64,000 nt of DNA from Hoylesella pleuritidis JCM 14110 (GTDB lineage: Bacteria; Bacteroidota; Bacteroidia; Bacteroidales; Bacteroidaceae): the NCBI RefSeq assembly GCF_000613725.1, contig NZ_BAJN01000014.1:1-64000 (forward strand), written 5' to 3'. Of this stretch, positions 35,396 to 45,346 are shown one piece after another. Positions within the stretch are counted from its first letter, which is position 1, and each line of letters opens with the position of its first letter. The notes beneath the pieces were generated by a model. It did no database searches, was not told the DNA's origin, and saw nothing but the letters and a program-made list of their open reading frames with translations. The position numbers and the translations under genes are program-made.

Positions 35396-37177
35396 TTAAT
35401 CGAGTTTAAGCACGGCAAGGAACGCCTTTTGCGGAACTTCGACATTACCTATTTGCTTCATCCGTTTTTTACCTTTCTTCTGTTTTTCGAGCAGCTTCCG
35501 CTTACGACTGACATCGCCTCCATAACATTTCGCTGTGACATCCTTTCGCACGCACTTGATGGTTTCGCGTGCAATGATTTTTGCACCGATTGCAGCCTGT
35601 ATGGCAATATCGAACTGTTGACGTGGAATTAAATCTTTCAGCTTCTCACACATTCGTCGACCGAATATCACAGCGTTGTCTTGATGCGTCAATGTGGATA
35701 GCGCATCTACTGGCTCACCGTTAAGCAGAATATCAAGTTTAGCTAACTTAGACGGTCGGAAACTGTCAATGTGATAGTCGAACGAGGCGTAGCCTTTTGA
35801 GATGGATTTCAATTTGTCATAAAAATCAATGACAATCTCGCCCAAGGGGAGCATAAAATGCAGCTCTACACGATTGCCGCTCACATATTCTTGCTTGATC
35901 AACTCGCCGCGTTTGTCGAGGCAGAGCTTCATAATCGGTCCGATAAACGACGATGCGGTGATGATCGAAGCACGGATATAAGGTTCTTCGATATGGTCGA
36001 TCATCGTCTGATCGGGTAATCCTGACGGATTGTGTACTTCTTTCTCATTCCCTTGTTTGTCATATACCATATAAGAGACGTTGGGAACAGTGGTGATAAC
36101 GTCCATATTGAATTCGCGATCCAGGCGTTCTTGTACAATCTCCATATGTAAAAGACCGAGGAATCCACAACGAAACCCGAACCCCAAAGCTACCGACGAT
36201 TCGGGCGAGAAAGTAAGTGAGGCATCATTCAGCTGTAACTTCTCTAATGATGCGCGCAAATTCTCATAGTCAGACGGATCGATGGGGTAGACGCCGGCAA
36301 ATACCATCGGCTTCACTTCTTGAAAACCGGCAATGGCTACTGTGCAAGGACGCGCCACGTGGGTAATCGTATCGCCCACTTTTACTTCCTTGGCATCTTT
36401 GATTCCGCTGATAATGTAACCTACTTCGCCCGTCGTCATCTCATTTTTAGGAATCATATCCATTTTCAGTACACCTACTTCGTCGGCATCATATTCCATC
36501 CCCGTATTGAAAAACTTTACCTTATCTCCTTTACGGATACTTCCATTTTCAATCTTAAAATAGGCAATGATACCGCGAAAACTATTGAATACAGAGTCAA
36601 AGATCAACGCCTGCAAGGGTGCATTGGGATCGCCAACGGGGTGTGGAATCCGTTTAATTACGGCCTCTAAAATATCCGACACACCTTCGCCCGTCTTTCC
36701 TGATGCTCTAATGATGTCAGTCCGATCGCAACCGAGCAAGTCGATGATCTCATCTTCTACTTCATCGGGCATTGCACTGGGCATATCAATTTTGTTGATC
36801 ACCGGAATAATTTCCAAATCGTGGTCAATCGCCATATAAAGGTTAGAGATGGTCTGCGCCTGCACGCCTTGTGTGGCATCCACGACAAGCAAAGCTCCCT
36901 CACAAGCAGCGATACTCCGCGATACCTCATAAGAAAAATCCACGTGTCCCGGGGTATCGATTAGATTCAGAATATATTTCTCTCCGTCAAGCGTGTGTTC
37001 CATCTGAATGGCGTGGCTTTTGATAGTGATGCCGCGTTCGCGTTCCAAATCCATATCATCCAGCATTTGTCCTTCCGTTACCTGGATAGTCTGCGTATAT
37101 TCCAGCAGACGGTCAGCGATGGTGGATTTACCATGATCAATATGGGCAATGATGCAGAAGTTTCGTATATTGTTCAT
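35396..37177 (-). CDS. lepA: Elongation factor 4 (LepA)
   Basis: 593-residue ribosome-bound GTPase that back-translocates or rescues stalled ribosomes and helps 30S biogenesis. The GTPase motifs are [16 protein letters not shown] (G1), [11 protein letters not shown] (G2), DTPGHVDF (G3) and NKIDMPSA (G4). The LepA-specific C-terminal domain ends in [35 protein letters not shown], which defines the family. Length is typical. A TATCTTTG box at 37202-37209 is on the minus strand just upstream. Confidence 0.98.
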   Translation of the reverse strand: MNNIRNFCIIAHIDHGKSTIADRLLEYTQTIQVTEGQMLDDMDLERERGITIKSHAIQMEHTLDGEKYILNLIDTPGHVDFSYEVSRSIAACEGALLVVDATQGVQAQTISNLYMAIDHDLEIIPVINKIDMPSAMPDEVEDEIIDLLGCDRTDIIRASGKTGEGVSDILEAVIKRIPHPVGDPNAPLQALIFDSVFNSFRGIIAYFKIENGSIRKGDKVKFFNTGMEYDADEVGVLKMDMIPKNEMTTGEVGYIISGIKDAKEVKVGDTITHVARPCTVAIAGFQEVKPMVFAGVYPIDPSDYENLRASLEKLQLNDASLTFSPESSVALGFGFRCGFLGLLHMEIVQERLDREFNMDVITTVPNVSYMVYDKQGNEKEVHNPSGLPDQTMIDHIEEPYIRASIITASSFIGPIMKLCLDKRGELIKQEYVSGNRVELHFMLPLGEIVIDFYDKLKSISKGYASFDYHIDSFRPSKLAKLDILLNGEPVDALSTLTHQDNAVIFGRRMCEKLKDLIPRQQFDIAIQAAIGAKIIARETIKCVRKDVTAKCYGGDVSRKRKLLEKQKKGKKRMKQIGNVEVPQKAFLAVLKLD

Positions 37178-37201
37178 TTACTTTCTCTCAATATGAATGC
37201 A

Positions 37202-37209
37202 CAAAGATA
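37202..37209 (-). promoter_or_regulatory. Promoter -7 box (TATCTTTG) of lepA
   Basis: The reverse strand reads TATCTTTG 24 nt before the ATG at 37177. Confidence 0.5.
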
Positions 37210-37369
37210 CGAAAAAAGCTGTATATATGGCATCCTTGCTCCAATGATTTCCTTTATTAAATAAAATAAAATGTAAAATGGCACCTTTTTATACAGACTT
37301 TCTATACTTCTTCTATATGAGAACGATACGAAAATCGTATTTGATTTCAAGGAAATCAAATTTTATTTG

Positions 37370-37377
37370 TAATTTTG
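37370..37377 (+). promoter_or_regulatory. Promoter -7 box (TAATTTTG) before a small lipoprotein gene
   Basis: TAATTTTG lies 20 nt before the ATG at 37398. A near -33 element TTTC is at 37345-37348. Confidence 0.5.
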
Positions 37378-37397
37378 TGCCCATAGAAATCATCAAA

Positions 37398-37796
37398 ATG
37401 AAAAAGAAAATTTTACTTGTCCTAATCCCTTTCGTGCTGATAGCGTGCCACGAATCTCTTGAAGACAGGGCTGCACGCGAGGCTAAAGAATACACCGAAA
37501 AATATTGTCCTACTCCTGTCAATAACTTTACACGTACAGACAGTGTTATTTTTGATAAAGCGACGAGAACTTACCACTACTATTGTACACTGACAGGAAT
37601 AATGGATAATGCGGTAATTATTAATAAGAATAAAAGTAAAATTAACGACGGATTGCTACAATCAATCACGAAATCGACCAATATCAAGGCCTATAAAGAG
37701 GCTGGATTCAACTTTGCCTATACGTGCCGATCACAAAAGAATCCTCGGCTTATACTCTTTGAAGGAATGTATACACAAAAAGATTATGACAAATAA
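37398..37796 (+). CDS. Small lipoprotein of unknown function
   Basis: 132 residues. The signal peptide MKKKILLVLIPFVLIAC carries a lipobox, with lipidated Cys17. The mature part has a charged helical start (ESLEDRAAREAKEYTEKYCPTP) and a mixed alpha/beta region ending in ILFEGMYTQKDYDK. Cys residues occur at four places, two of them in YYCTL and YTCRS. The ATG at 37398 is selected by the signal peptide and the TAATTTTG box upstream, and the frame extends further 5' without support. I do not recognise the family. It is the only plus-strand gene between lepA and yebC. Confidence 0.8.
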   Translation: MKKKILLVLIPFVLIACHESLEDRAAREAKEYTEKYCPTPVNNFTRTDSVIFDKATRTYHYYCTLTGIMDNAVIINKNKSKINDGLLQSITKSTNIKAYKEAGFNFAYTCRSQKNPRLILFEGMYTQKDYDK

Positions 37797-37805
37797 AAAG
37801 ATTAT

Positions 37806-37842
37806 GGGCATCTTTTCTTTCATTCAGAAGATAAAGATGCCC
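37806..37842. terminator. Hairpin between convergent genes, possible terminator
   Basis: GGGCATCTT (37806-37814) pairs with AAGATGCCC (37834-37842). It sits between the converging lipoprotein and yebC genes. T-runs are weak on both sides, so function is uncertain. Confidence 0.45.
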
Positions 37843-37853
37843 GTATATCTATA

Positions 37854-38582
37854 TTATTCTGCCGGCTTCATATTGGTGTAGACGTTCTGTACATCTTCAT
37901 CATCTTCCAGCAAATCAATCATCTTATCAATAGACTCACGTTGTTCTGCGGTTACGTCTTTCAGGTCATTCGGAATGCGGGTAAACTCTGCTCCCGTGAC
38001 CTCGAAGCTATTGCTCTCTAAGTATTTTTGAATTTCACCGAAGCTGGTAGCCTCTCCATAAATCGTGATTTCGCCAGTCTCCTCATCTTCATCGTACTCA
38101 TCGTCTACACCGAGATCAATCAATCCAAGAATCAGATCGTCCATATCCAATCCTTCTTTCTTCTTAAACGTGAACACACACTTATGATCAAAAAGGAATG
38201 AAAGGCTGCCCTGCGTACCTAAATTACCGCTAAATTTATTGAAAACTGCGCGTACATTGGCTACGGTACGTGTTGTGTTGTCTGTGGCTGCATCTACAAA
38301 GACAGCTATTCCGTGTGGCCCATACCCCTCATAAGTCACTTCCTTGAAATCTTTTTGATCTTTTCCGAGAGCGTTCTTAATCGCGCGCTCCACGTTTGCA
38401 TTAGGCATATTCTCGCGTTTAGCCGTCTGAATCACGGCACGCAAGTGTGGATTGTTTTCCGGGTCGGAACCACCGGCCTTCACGGCAATAGCAATTTGCT
38501 TGCCGATTTTTGTAAATGTACGGGCCATATGCCCCCATCTTTTCAGCTTGGCAGCCTTTCGATATTCAAATGCTCTTCCCAT
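37854..38582 (-). CDS. YebC/PmpR family protein (TACO1-like)
   Basis: 242-residue member of the YebC/TACO1 family. These proteins have been described as transcriptional regulators in some bacteria, and as relieving ribosome stalling at proline stretches. Landmarks are MGRAFEYRKAAKLKRWGHMARTFTKIGKQI, NPHLRAVIQTAKRENMPNANVERAI and YEGYGPHGIAVFVDAATDNTTRTVANVR. Length is normal. It begins 13 nt after the pheT stop on the same strand and is probably co-transcribed, consistent with a translation-related role. Confidence 0.95.
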   Translation of the reverse strand: MGRAFEYRKAAKLKRWGHMARTFTKIGKQIAIAVKAGGSDPENNPHLRAVIQTAKRENMPNANVERAIKNALGKDQKDFKEVTYEGYGPHGIAVFVDAATDNTTRTVANVRAVFNKFSGNLGTQGSLSFLFDHKCVFTFKKKEGLDMDDLILGLIDLGVDDEYDEDEETGEITIYGEATSFGEIQKYLESNSFEVTGAEFTRIPNDLKDVTAEQRESIDKMIDLLEDDEDVQNVYTNMKPAE

Positions 38583-38595
38583 CTGGGTCTTTGTT

Positions 38596-41058
38596 TTAGC
38601 GGAGCTCTGCTCCGAGTTTACTTTTAATATTTGTGATTAATTTATTCATTATCGCCTCAATCTGCTTGTCGTTGAGTGTCTTTTCTTCGTCTTGCAGAAT
38701 GAAATTCACGGCATAACTCTTTTTGCCGACAGGCAAATTCTTACCTTCGTAAACGTCGAATAGTTCTACTTTTTTCAATAACTTCTTTTCCGTTTGATAA
38801 GCCACCCGCTCGATTTGACTGAATTCTACGCCTGAATCGATAAGCAAGGCGAGGTCACGACTAACCGAAGGATATTTTGAAATCTCGCTAAACGTTACGT
38901 GATTCTTCTTCACCGCCTTCATCACAGTAGTCCAATGAATATCCGCATAATAAACATCCGCGGTGAGATCGAAAACTTTTAGTAATCGACTGGCTACCAA
39001 TCCTAACTCAGCTAACACTTTCCCGCCTCTGTTTTTCAGTGTCAGACCGTTTGAGAAAAGGTCATTATCGCTCTTTTCTGTCATTAACAGATCTGTTGGA
39101 ATGCCTAATCGTGCAAAGATATTCTGCACATAAGCTTTCAATTCATAGAAAGACGCGTCTTCATCGGGGTGAATCCAGCTGCCTTGAATACGTTTTCCCG
39201 TCAGCCAAAGTGCCAAATGTGTCTCTTGGTGATAACCTTTTGCCGGCTCTTCTGCCGTATATCGTGACGCATTGAAGTAATAGCAGTTACCGAACTCAAA
39301 GAAACGAAGGTTCGCCGCCCTATGATTCACATTGCGACGAATACTTTCCAAACCGCCGAACAGTAGTGTCTGTCGCATTACGCCAAGGTCGGCGCTTAGC
39401 GGATTCATCACTTTTACAGTGTTCCCTTCGGTGTATTTATTCAGTCCTTGATAGTAAGTAATTTTCGAGAAAGAGTTGTTTAGAATCTCGTTAAAACCGC
39501 ATCCCACCAACTGTTCACCGATCAGATTCTCCTGTTTGTGCACCTGGTCTTCTTCGCCTAACACCGTGAGCGAACTTTTCAACTGCTTAGGAATCTCTAC
39601 GTTATTATATCCGTAGATTCTCAAAACATCTTCTACGATATCGCAAGGACGCTGAACATCTACACGATAAGCGGGCACTGTAAGTTCGAGTCCGGCTTCA
39701 TCTTCCCGGTCGATATGCATTTCCAAACTCTTGACAATGCTTTTGATGGTGGCTTGACCAATCTCTTTTCCGATCAAGTTATACACATAATCATATTTCA
39801 AAGTAATCTTTGCATCGGCAATCGGTTCCGGATAGACGTCCTTGATTTCCATACTCACCTTTCCACCGGCCAGTTCCCGACATAGAATGGCAGCCTGTTT
39901 TAAGGCATAAATCTGGCCATTGGGGTCGATGCCACGTTCGAAACGATAGCTTGAATCGGTGCTGAGACCGTGCCGACGGGCACTTTTGCGAATCCAAGTG
40001 GGATGGAAATAAGCACTTTCCAATACTACGTTGCGTGTCGTCTCATACGTTCCGCTACCTTTTCCACCGAATATTCCAGCAATGCACATCGGTTCTTCGG
40101 CATTACAAATACTTAGATCGTGAGGCCCAAGCGTGTGTTCTTCGCCGTCCAAAGTTACGAATTTAGTACCCTCTTGTTGTGTACGCACCACGATTTTATG
40201 GCCTTCCACCATATCTGCATCAAAGCAGTGCATTGGTTGTCCGTATGCCATCATCACGTAATTGGTGATATCTACGATGTTGTTGATTGGCCTGAGACCG
40301 ATCACACGCAATTTGTTTTGTAACCATTCGGGGCTTTCTTTCACCTCGCAATCTGTGATGCTTAAACAAGCATAACGGCGACACGCCTCCCTGTTTTCAA
40401 TCTCCACGTCGATGGGCAACTCGTGATTGTCTATCCGAAAAGCTTCGCAATTGGGACGATGGAGCGACGTTGGGTGCCCATTCTGTACCAACCAAGCATA
40501 CAAGTCGCGTGCAACCCCATAATGACTCAATGCGTCTGCGCGGTTAGCTGTGATGTCAATCTCAATCAGCCAATCGCTTTCCAAGTGGTAATATTCCGCT
40601 GCTGGCATACCCACCACAGCCGAATCGGGTAGTATGATGATGCCATCGTGCGACTTGCTGATACCGATTTCGTCTTCGGCACAGATCATTCCGTAAGACT
40701 CTACACCGCGCAACTTCGACTTCTTAATCACAAACTCCTTGTCGCCGTCATAGAGCACGCATCCTAAATCGGCCACAATCACCTTCTGTCCGGCCGCAAC
40801 ATTCGGAGCCCCGCACACGATTTGCGACGGAGTTTCACGTCCCAAGTCAACGCTGGTAACGTACAAATGGTCTGAGTCTGGATGCTTCTCGCAGCTGAGT
40901 ACGTGTCCTATGTAGAGCCCTTTCAAGCCCCCCTTGATGCTTTGAACCTCTTCTAAAGCATCTACTTCCAGTCCTTCGGATGTAAGTGCAGCACAAACCT
41001 CCTCGGGAGTAAGGTCGAAATCAACGTATTCTTTCAGCCATTTATAAGAAATATTCAT
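38596..41058 (-). CDS. pheT: Phenylalanine--tRNA ligase beta subunit
   Basis: 820-residue beta subunit of the (alpha-beta)2 class II synthetase. Domains in order are an N-terminal segment (MNISYKWLKEYVDFDL), an EMAP/OB tRNA-binding domain (about 40-150, HPDSDHLYVTSVDLG), the B3/4 editing domain, B5, the core with RFFEFGNCYYF, and a C-terminal FDX-ACB anticodon-binding domain (SEISKYPSVSRDLALLID). Length is as expected. The alpha subunit gene is not in the window, which is common in this phylum. A consensus promoter lies upstream on the minus strand. Confidence 0.97.
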   Translation of the reverse strand: MNISYKWLKEYVDFDLTPEEVCAALTSEGLEVDALEEVQSIKGGLKGLYIGHVLSCEKHPDSDHLYVTSVDLGRETPSQIVCGAPNVAAGQKVIVADLGCVLYDGDKEFVIKKSKLRGVESYGMICAEDEIGISKSHDGIIILPDSAVVGMPAAEYYHLESDWLIEIDITANRADALSHYGVARDLYAWLVQNGHPTSLHRPNCEAFRIDNHELPIDVEIENREACRRYACLSITDCEVKESPEWLQNKLRVIGLRPINNIVDITNYVMMAYGQPMHCFDADMVEGHKIVVRTQQEGTKFVTLDGEEHTLGPHDLSICNAEEPMCIAGIFGGKGSGTYETTRNVVLESAYFHPTWIRKSARRHGLSTDSSYRFERGIDPNGQIYALKQAAILCRELAGGKVSMEIKDVYPEPIADAKITLKYDYVYNLIGKEIGQATIKSIVKSLEMHIDREDEAGLELTVPAYRVDVQRPCDIVEDVLRIYGYNNVEIPKQLKSSLTVLGEEDQVHKQENLIGEQLVGCGFNEILNNSFSKITYYQGLNKYTEGNTVKVMNPLSADLGVMRQTLLFGGLESIRRNVNHRAANLRFFEFGNCYYFNASRYTAEEPAKGYHQETHLALWLTGKRIQGSWIHPDEDASFYELKAYVQNIFARLGIPTDLLMTEKSDNDLFSNGLTLKNRGGKVLAELGLVASRLLKVFDLTADVYYADIHWTTVMKAVKKNHVTFSEISKYPSVSRDLALLIDSGVEFSQIERVAYQTEKKLLKKVELFDVYEGKNLPVGKKSYAVNFILQDEEKTLNDKQIEAIMNKLITNIKSKLGAELR

Positions 41059-41091
41059 TATCGTGATATTTGTTTATACTCAAATTCGACG

Positions 41092-41122
41092 CAAAATTAC
41101 TAAAAAATCACCATTCAACAAA
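41092..41122 (-). promoter_or_regulatory. Consensus promoter of pheT-yebC (TTTG-19 nt-TAATTTTG)
   Basis: On the minus strand the -33 TTTG is at 41122-41119 and the -7 TAATTTTG at 41099-41092, 33 nt before the ATG at 41058. Confidence 0.7.
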
Positions 41123-41158
41123 ATGAATATCAGAAAAAGGCAATTATCTGCGGGACAC

Positions 41159-41213
41159 AAAAAGGGCCGTATTTGCACGCCCAAAACAATACCGGCGATA
41201 CTTATACGGCCCT
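41159..41213 (-). terminator. Terminator of the cytidylate-kinase-like gene
   Basis: Read on the minus strand, the stem AGGGCCGTAT (41213-41204) pairs with ATACGGCCCT (41172-41163), followed by TTTT, just after the stop at 41222. Confidence 0.65.
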
Positions 41214-41221
41214 GAAAGATT

Positions 41222-41845
41222 TTACTCTTCAATAAATTTCAGCAGGAAATCGACCGCTCCGTTCACACCAAACTTAGTCACATCCAATGCCAAATCATAG
41301 TTGCGCGCGTCGTACCAATCTTTCCCCGTGAATGTTTTCGTATAGACTTCACGAGTGTAGTCGTTATCCTCGATTATCAATCGAGCTTTCTCTTCGTCCA
41401 CATTGTAACGTTCCATAACGCGATGTACGCGCCGTTCAATGGGCGAATGCAGGAAAATACTGAGCCGGTTGGGGTGCTCTGCAAATACATTGAAGCCACA
41501 ACGTCCGATAACGACGCACGACTCTTCTTGTGCAATCCGCTTCATTGTCTCTGCCTGCGCATAAAACAACTGACGGGAAGTGATGTCACTCCCGGTCACC
41601 CAGTATTCGTTCATCACGACAAAGCTCTGATAAAAGTGCGAAAAGTCTTCCCACCACGAGGGCCGACGTGCTTCTAAGTCTTCTGCCTCGCGCTCCGTCA
41701 GGTTGAACTTTTCGGCAACAGCTTTCAAGATTTGTTTGTCGATGAGTTTCACACCCAATCGTTCGGCCAAGGCAGCACCTATTGCGTGTCCGCCTGTTCC
41801 AAATTGCCGATTAATCGTAATCACGAAGTTCTCATTTCTATCCAT
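41222..41845 (-). CDS. Cytidylate kinase-like family protein
   Basis: 207-residue P-loop kinase-like protein of the 'cytidylate kinase-like' family, separate from housekeeping Cmk. The P-loop region is NRQFGTGGHAIGAALAERLGVKLIDKQIL, a Gly-rich GTGGHAIG loop without the usual GKS/T. Later blocks VVIGRCGFNVF and RVHRVMERYNVDEEKARLIIEDNDYTREVY provide lid-type arginines. The substrate is unproven. It has its own TATATTTG box and terminator, so it is a single-gene unit. The modified P-loop makes CMP kinase activity doubtful. Confidence 0.87.
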   Translation of the reverse strand: MDRNENFVITINRQFGTGGHAIGAALAERLGVKLIDKQILKAVAEKFNLTEREAEDLEARRPSWWEDFSHFYQSFVVMNEYWVTGSDITSRQLFYAQAETMKRIAQEESCVVIGRCGFNVFAEHPNRLSIFLHSPIERRVHRVMERYNVDEEKARLIIEDNDYTREVYTKTFTGKDWYDARNYDLALDVTKFGVNGAVDFLLKFIEE

Positions 41846-42361
41846 AGTTGTAAAGGTTTTAGTGAGACATTCTTTTTCTTCGCAAATATATATGATTAAT
41901 ATGAGAAAAGCAAGCTTTTTATAATTCTTTTGTTTGTGACTCTCTTTTATTTTTCCAAATCAAGAGATTGAAAGACGGCAAACAAAGTGGTTTCCTAATC
42001 TTAGATGAAAAACGCGAAAGAATGAAAATGAAAAGCGAAAACCCGTTTTTCATTTTAAGAAAAGTATAGGATCTCTGTCAAAAGGGTGTAGGGATTCTTA
42101 AAAAAACTTAAGATCTTTTTATGGAAAACTTAAAAGGGTTTTATTTAAAACGATAGTACTTTTTCGCAAAAAGGTATAGGGTTTTGGCAAAAAGCGTTAA
42201 TTGCCTCGTGAAAAGCTGTTAAACGGCGTGTGATTAACGGTTGATCGCACGCCGTTTAACGGCTAATTAAAATTTGTTTTGCATCTATCTGATTTACAAA
42301 TTTATATAAGGAATCTCCACATTGTCATTTTTTTCTTTTTATCTGTAACACCACCGTGCTT
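41846..42361. other. Intergenic region dominated by a 22-bp periodic array
   Basis: 516 bp without a supported coding frame. It includes a promoter box for the kinase-like gene at 41883-41890 (minus strand TATATTTG) and the long array at 42060-42276. The array combines AAAA-core units with TTAACGG-core units. Confidence 0.6.
42060..42276. repeat. 22-bp periodic degenerate array, about ten units, two core types
   Basis: Units begin near 42060, 42080, 42103, 42125, 42147, 42169, 42190, 42211, 42233 and 42255, with spacings of 20-23 and mostly 22. The first seven start with AAAA (for example AAAACGATAGTACTTTTTCGC). The later ones change into GCGTTAATTGC, CTGTTAAACGGCGTG and TTAACGGTTGATCGC units while keeping phase, linking two repeat types in one array. 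Confidence 0.65.
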
Positions 42362-43942
42362 TCAGTAGATGCAGACGGACATACCGATTCTCGAAACCTG
42401 CTCTGCACAACGCTCTCCGTCGATGGCAGCCGATACGATTCCGCCAGCATATCCGGCACCTTCTCCGCACGGGAAAAGATTGTGGAGGCGCACGTGTTGC
42501 AGTGTTTCGCGATGGCGTAAGATGCGAACTGGCGAAGAGGTGCGGGTTTCCGTAGCGATGAGTACGGCTTCGTTGGTGAGGAATCCGTGGCTCATTGTGC
42601 CGAATTTTTTGAATCCTTCCTGCAATCTTTGCGTAATCTGTGGCGGCAACCAGAAGTGTAATGGACTTGAAATGAGTCCCGGGGCATAACTGCTTCGTGG
42701 CAAGTCGTAACTCAGTCGGCCATTAACGAAATCGGCCATACGTTGCGCGGGGGCCGTTTGCTGCATATTTCCCTGTTGCCAGCAGGCCTGTTCGAGTTCT
42801 TCTTGGAAGCGCATCATCCGCAAAACGTCATCTCCTGCCATATCTTCGGGCCGTATTTCGACTACCATTCCCGCATTGCTCCACTGCGTTCCGCGGTTAC
42901 TCGGGCTCATTCCGTTCACGACGATCTGCCTCGGACCGGTTGCGGCAGGAATCACAAAGCCGCCGGGACACATACAGAAAGAATATACCCCGCGCCCGTT
43001 TACCTGTGTAACAAAGCTGTATTCGGCCGCGGGTAGATAATGGCCTCGCCCGTTTCTGTTGTGGTATTGTATTTGGTCGATGAGCGCAGACGGGTGTTCT
43101 AATCGCACACCGATGGCTAGCCCTTTGGCTTCAATTTCTATTCCCGCGTCGGCGAGATAGCGATAGATATCGCGGGCACTGTGACCGGTGGCCAAAATGA
43201 CGGGACCTCGAAATACGAGTTCGGCCCCCGTGGCTAAGTCGAGGGCTTCAACGCCGACGATATCCGTATCGTTTTCTATCATCAATGCCGTTACTTTGGT
43301 CTGGAAATGCACCTCGCCACCGCTCTGCAAGATGGTGTTACGCATGTTTTCGATAACTCTCGGCAGCTTGTCGGTACCGATATGGGGATGTGCATCGGCT
43401 AAAATGGATGTCGAAGCACCGTGCTGACAAAAGACGTTAAGAATCTTTTCAATGTTGCCGCGCTTTTTACTGCGAGTGTAAAGTTTACCGTCGGAATAGG
43501 CCCCTGCACCTCCTTCACCGAAACAATAATTGCTGTCGGCATCCACTTTCTGTGTTTTGGTGATAGCCGATAGATCTTTCTTGCGGTCGCGAACATTCTT
43601 TCCGCGTTCCAAGACAATAGGTCTCAGTCCCAGTTCAATCAATCGGAGCGCTGCAAAAAGTCCACCCGGACCGGCACCTACGACAATGACGCGAGGACGG
43701 GAAGAAACGTCTCCGTATGAGATTCTCACACACTCATCGTCCTGCGGAAGCTCATTGATATAGACTCTCACGCTCAAATTGACGAAGATTATGCGCTGAC
43801 GGGCGTCGATGCTACGCCTCAGCACGTGTACGTGTTTTACGGTTCGGGCATCCAAACCTTTGTCTTTGGCAAGAAAGTCGATAATTCCCGCTTCTGAAGC
43901 AGCCTGTTGCGGCAACACTCTTATCTGATATTCTTGTATCAT
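42362..43942 (-). CDS. NAD(P)/FAD-dependent oxidoreductase (COG2509-type)
   Basis: 526-residue flavoprotein of the uncharacterised FAD-dependent dehydrogenase group. An N-terminal about 90-residue domain (LPQQAASEAGIIDFLAKDKGL) precedes the FAD-binding Rossmann motif VVGAGPGGLFAALRLIELG. The flavin-contacting blocks are NYCFGEGGAGAYSDGKLYTR, VILATGHSARDIY and, near the end, LFPCGEGAGYAGGIVSAAIDG. Length fits the family. The substrate is unknown. It stands alone, with a TAAATTTG box upstream on the minus strand (44016-44023). Confidence 0.92.
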   Translation of the reverse strand: MIQEYQIRVLPQQAASEAGIIDFLAKDKGLDARTVKHVHVLRRSIDARQRIIFVNLSVRVYINELPQDDECVRISYGDVSSRPRVIVVGAGPGGLFAALRLIELGLRPIVLERGKNVRDRKKDLSAITKTQKVDADSNYCFGEGGAGAYSDGKLYTRSKKRGNIEKILNVFCQHGASTSILADAHPHIGTDKLPRVIENMRNTILQSGGEVHFQTKVTALMIENDTDIVGVEALDLATGAELVFRGPVILATGHSARDIYRYLADAGIEIEAKGLAIGVRLEHPSALIDQIQYHNRNGRGHYLPAAEYSFVTQVNGRGVYSFCMCPGGFVIPAATGPRQIVVNGMSPSNRGTQWSNAGMVVEIRPEDMAGDDVLRMMRFQEELEQACWQQGNMQQTAPAQRMADFVNGRLSYDLPRSSYAPGLISSPLHFWLPPQITQRLQEGFKKFGTMSHGFLTNEAVLIATETRTSSPVRILRHRETLQHVRLHNLFPCGEGAGYAGGIVSAAIDGERCAEQVSRIGMSVCIY

Positions 43943-44366
43943 TTCGCTTTATAGCTGTAATTATAAAACCGTTATCCATACAACGATTTCATTATCATTT
44001 GTAAGTATCTTGGTGCAAATTTACATATTTATCGTTTAATTCGGAACCGTGGGCAGAAAAATATTGTTGCAAATATGCCTGAATGCAGACGGTAGGGATT
44101 ACAATTGGGACAATAATCAATATTCCAGATTGGTTCGAAAAAAATATGGAAGGTAAGAAACAATGTGTTCTAATGAGCAAAGATTTTGCCGAATTGAAAT
44201 CTATCTTACTCAAAGGCTGACATTCGCAAAATTGCTTTACACTTTGCAACGGCAGGCATCACCACTCACTTTTCATCCTTTTCAAAAAGAATCTTAAAAC
44301 TTTGTGATTCCCCGTTTTATTCATTACATTTGCACAAAGATTACACGAGCCTGGCTAAACCTAACA
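43943..44366. other. Divergent intergenic region with two promoters
   Basis: 424 bp. It has a minus-strand -7 box TAAATTTG at 44016-44023 for the flavoprotein and a plus-strand consensus promoter for lplA at 44301-44332. A 45-codon plus-strand frame (44083-44220) is present but unsupported. No repeat array of the 22-bp type is seen. Confidence 0.5.
44301..44332 (+). promoter_or_regulatory. Consensus promoter of lplA-gcv operon (TTTG-20 nt-TACATTTG)
   Basis: The -33 TTTG is at 44301-44304 and the -7 TACATTTG at 44325-44332, 34 nt before the ATG at 44367. It rules out the in-frame GTG at 44304 as start. Confidence 0.75.
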
Positions 44367-45341
44367 ATGATATACGTTGCTTTACCATACTATAAACCAA
44401 GACGGGCATCTTTCTATCTATCGATGGAGGAATATATTGCACGCAATTTCAATGAAGATGAATATTTCTTTATGTGGCAAGTAGAACCCCTTGCATTGGT
44501 AGGACGAAATCAGTTAATTGACAATGAAATCAATTTTGATTATTGCAAGAAACATAGCATCGATATTTTGCGCCGAAAAAGTGGCGGAGGCTGTGTCTAT
44601 GCAGATATGAATAATGTGATGTTTTCGTATATAACGAAAGATGAAAACGTAAATTTCACATTCAATAAATATTTGACAACTATTGTGTTGGTGTTGAATC
44701 AATTGGGAATCGATGCCGTTGCGAGTGGGAGAAACGATATTCTCATTAATGGGAAAAAAGTTTCGGGAAATGCCTTTTACCACGTTCCAGGGCGTAGCAT
44801 TGTACACGGAACGATGCTTTACGATACGAATATGGATAATATGGTGGGCAGTATCACACCCGCTAGCGAGAAGTTGATCAGCAAAGGCGTGCAGAGCATT
44901 CGCCAACGAATTGCTCTGTTGAAAGACTATACGGACATTCCGTTGGAAAACTTCAAGTTGGCCGTAAGGGAAAAGTTGTGCAACAAAGAGTTTGAATTGG
45001 CAGATGAAGACATCAATGCCATTGAAGAGATTGAGAAAGAGTATCTTTCGCCTGAGTTTATCTATGGAAACAATCCGCGATATACCGTCATCCGCCATCG
45101 CAGAATTGAGGGTGTAGGAGACTTTGAGGTGAGAATCGAGATGAAAAACGAAATCATCAAAGGCGTCAATATAATGGGAGACTACTTCCTTACGGGTGAT
45201 ATCGATAACCATTTATTAAAACCTTTGAAGAATATTTGTTTGAGTGAGGATGCAATTGCAGCTGCACTGCCCGATAAAGTGGATGATATAATTATGAACC
45301 TAACTAAAAAAGACTTCATAGAACTAATCACTAAACCTTAA
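44367..45341 (+). CDS. lplA: Lipoate--protein ligase
   Basis: 324-residue LplA-type ligase that activates lipoate with ATP and attaches it to lysine of carrier proteins such as GcvH. Key blocks are GRNQLIDNEINFDYCKKHSIDILRRKSGGGCVYAD (the RRxSGGGxVxxD lipoyl-AMP loop), GRNDILINGKKVSGNAF with the catalytic lysine region, and the C-terminal accessory domain. The start at 44367 follows the promoter. It begins the unit lplA-gcvT-gcvH-gcvPA-gcvPB-lpdA, with 5 nt to gcvT, which explains its job as lipoylating the H protein. Confidence 0.94.
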   Translation: MIYVALPYYKPRRASFYLSMEEYIARNFNEDEYFFMWQVEPLALVGRNQLIDNEINFDYCKKHSIDILRRKSGGGCVYADMNNVMFSYITKDENVNFTFNKYLTTIVLVLNQLGIDAVASGRNDILINGKKVSGNAFYHVPGRSIVHGTMLYDTNMDNMVGSITPASEKLISKGVQSIRQRIALLKDYTDIPLENFKLAVREKLCNKEFELADEDINAIEEIEKEYLSPEFIYGNNPRYTVIRHRRIEGVGDFEVRIEMKNEIIKGVNIMGDYFLTGDIDNHLLKPLKNICLSEDAIAAALPDKVDDIIMNLTKKDFIELITKP

Positions 45342-45346
45342 CAAAT

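Noticed and set aside
44083..44220. 45-codon plus-strand frame between the flavoprotein and lplA
   Set aside because: There is no ribosome-binding site or recognised homologue, and it lies upstream of the lplA promoter. It could be a small protein but nothing supports it.
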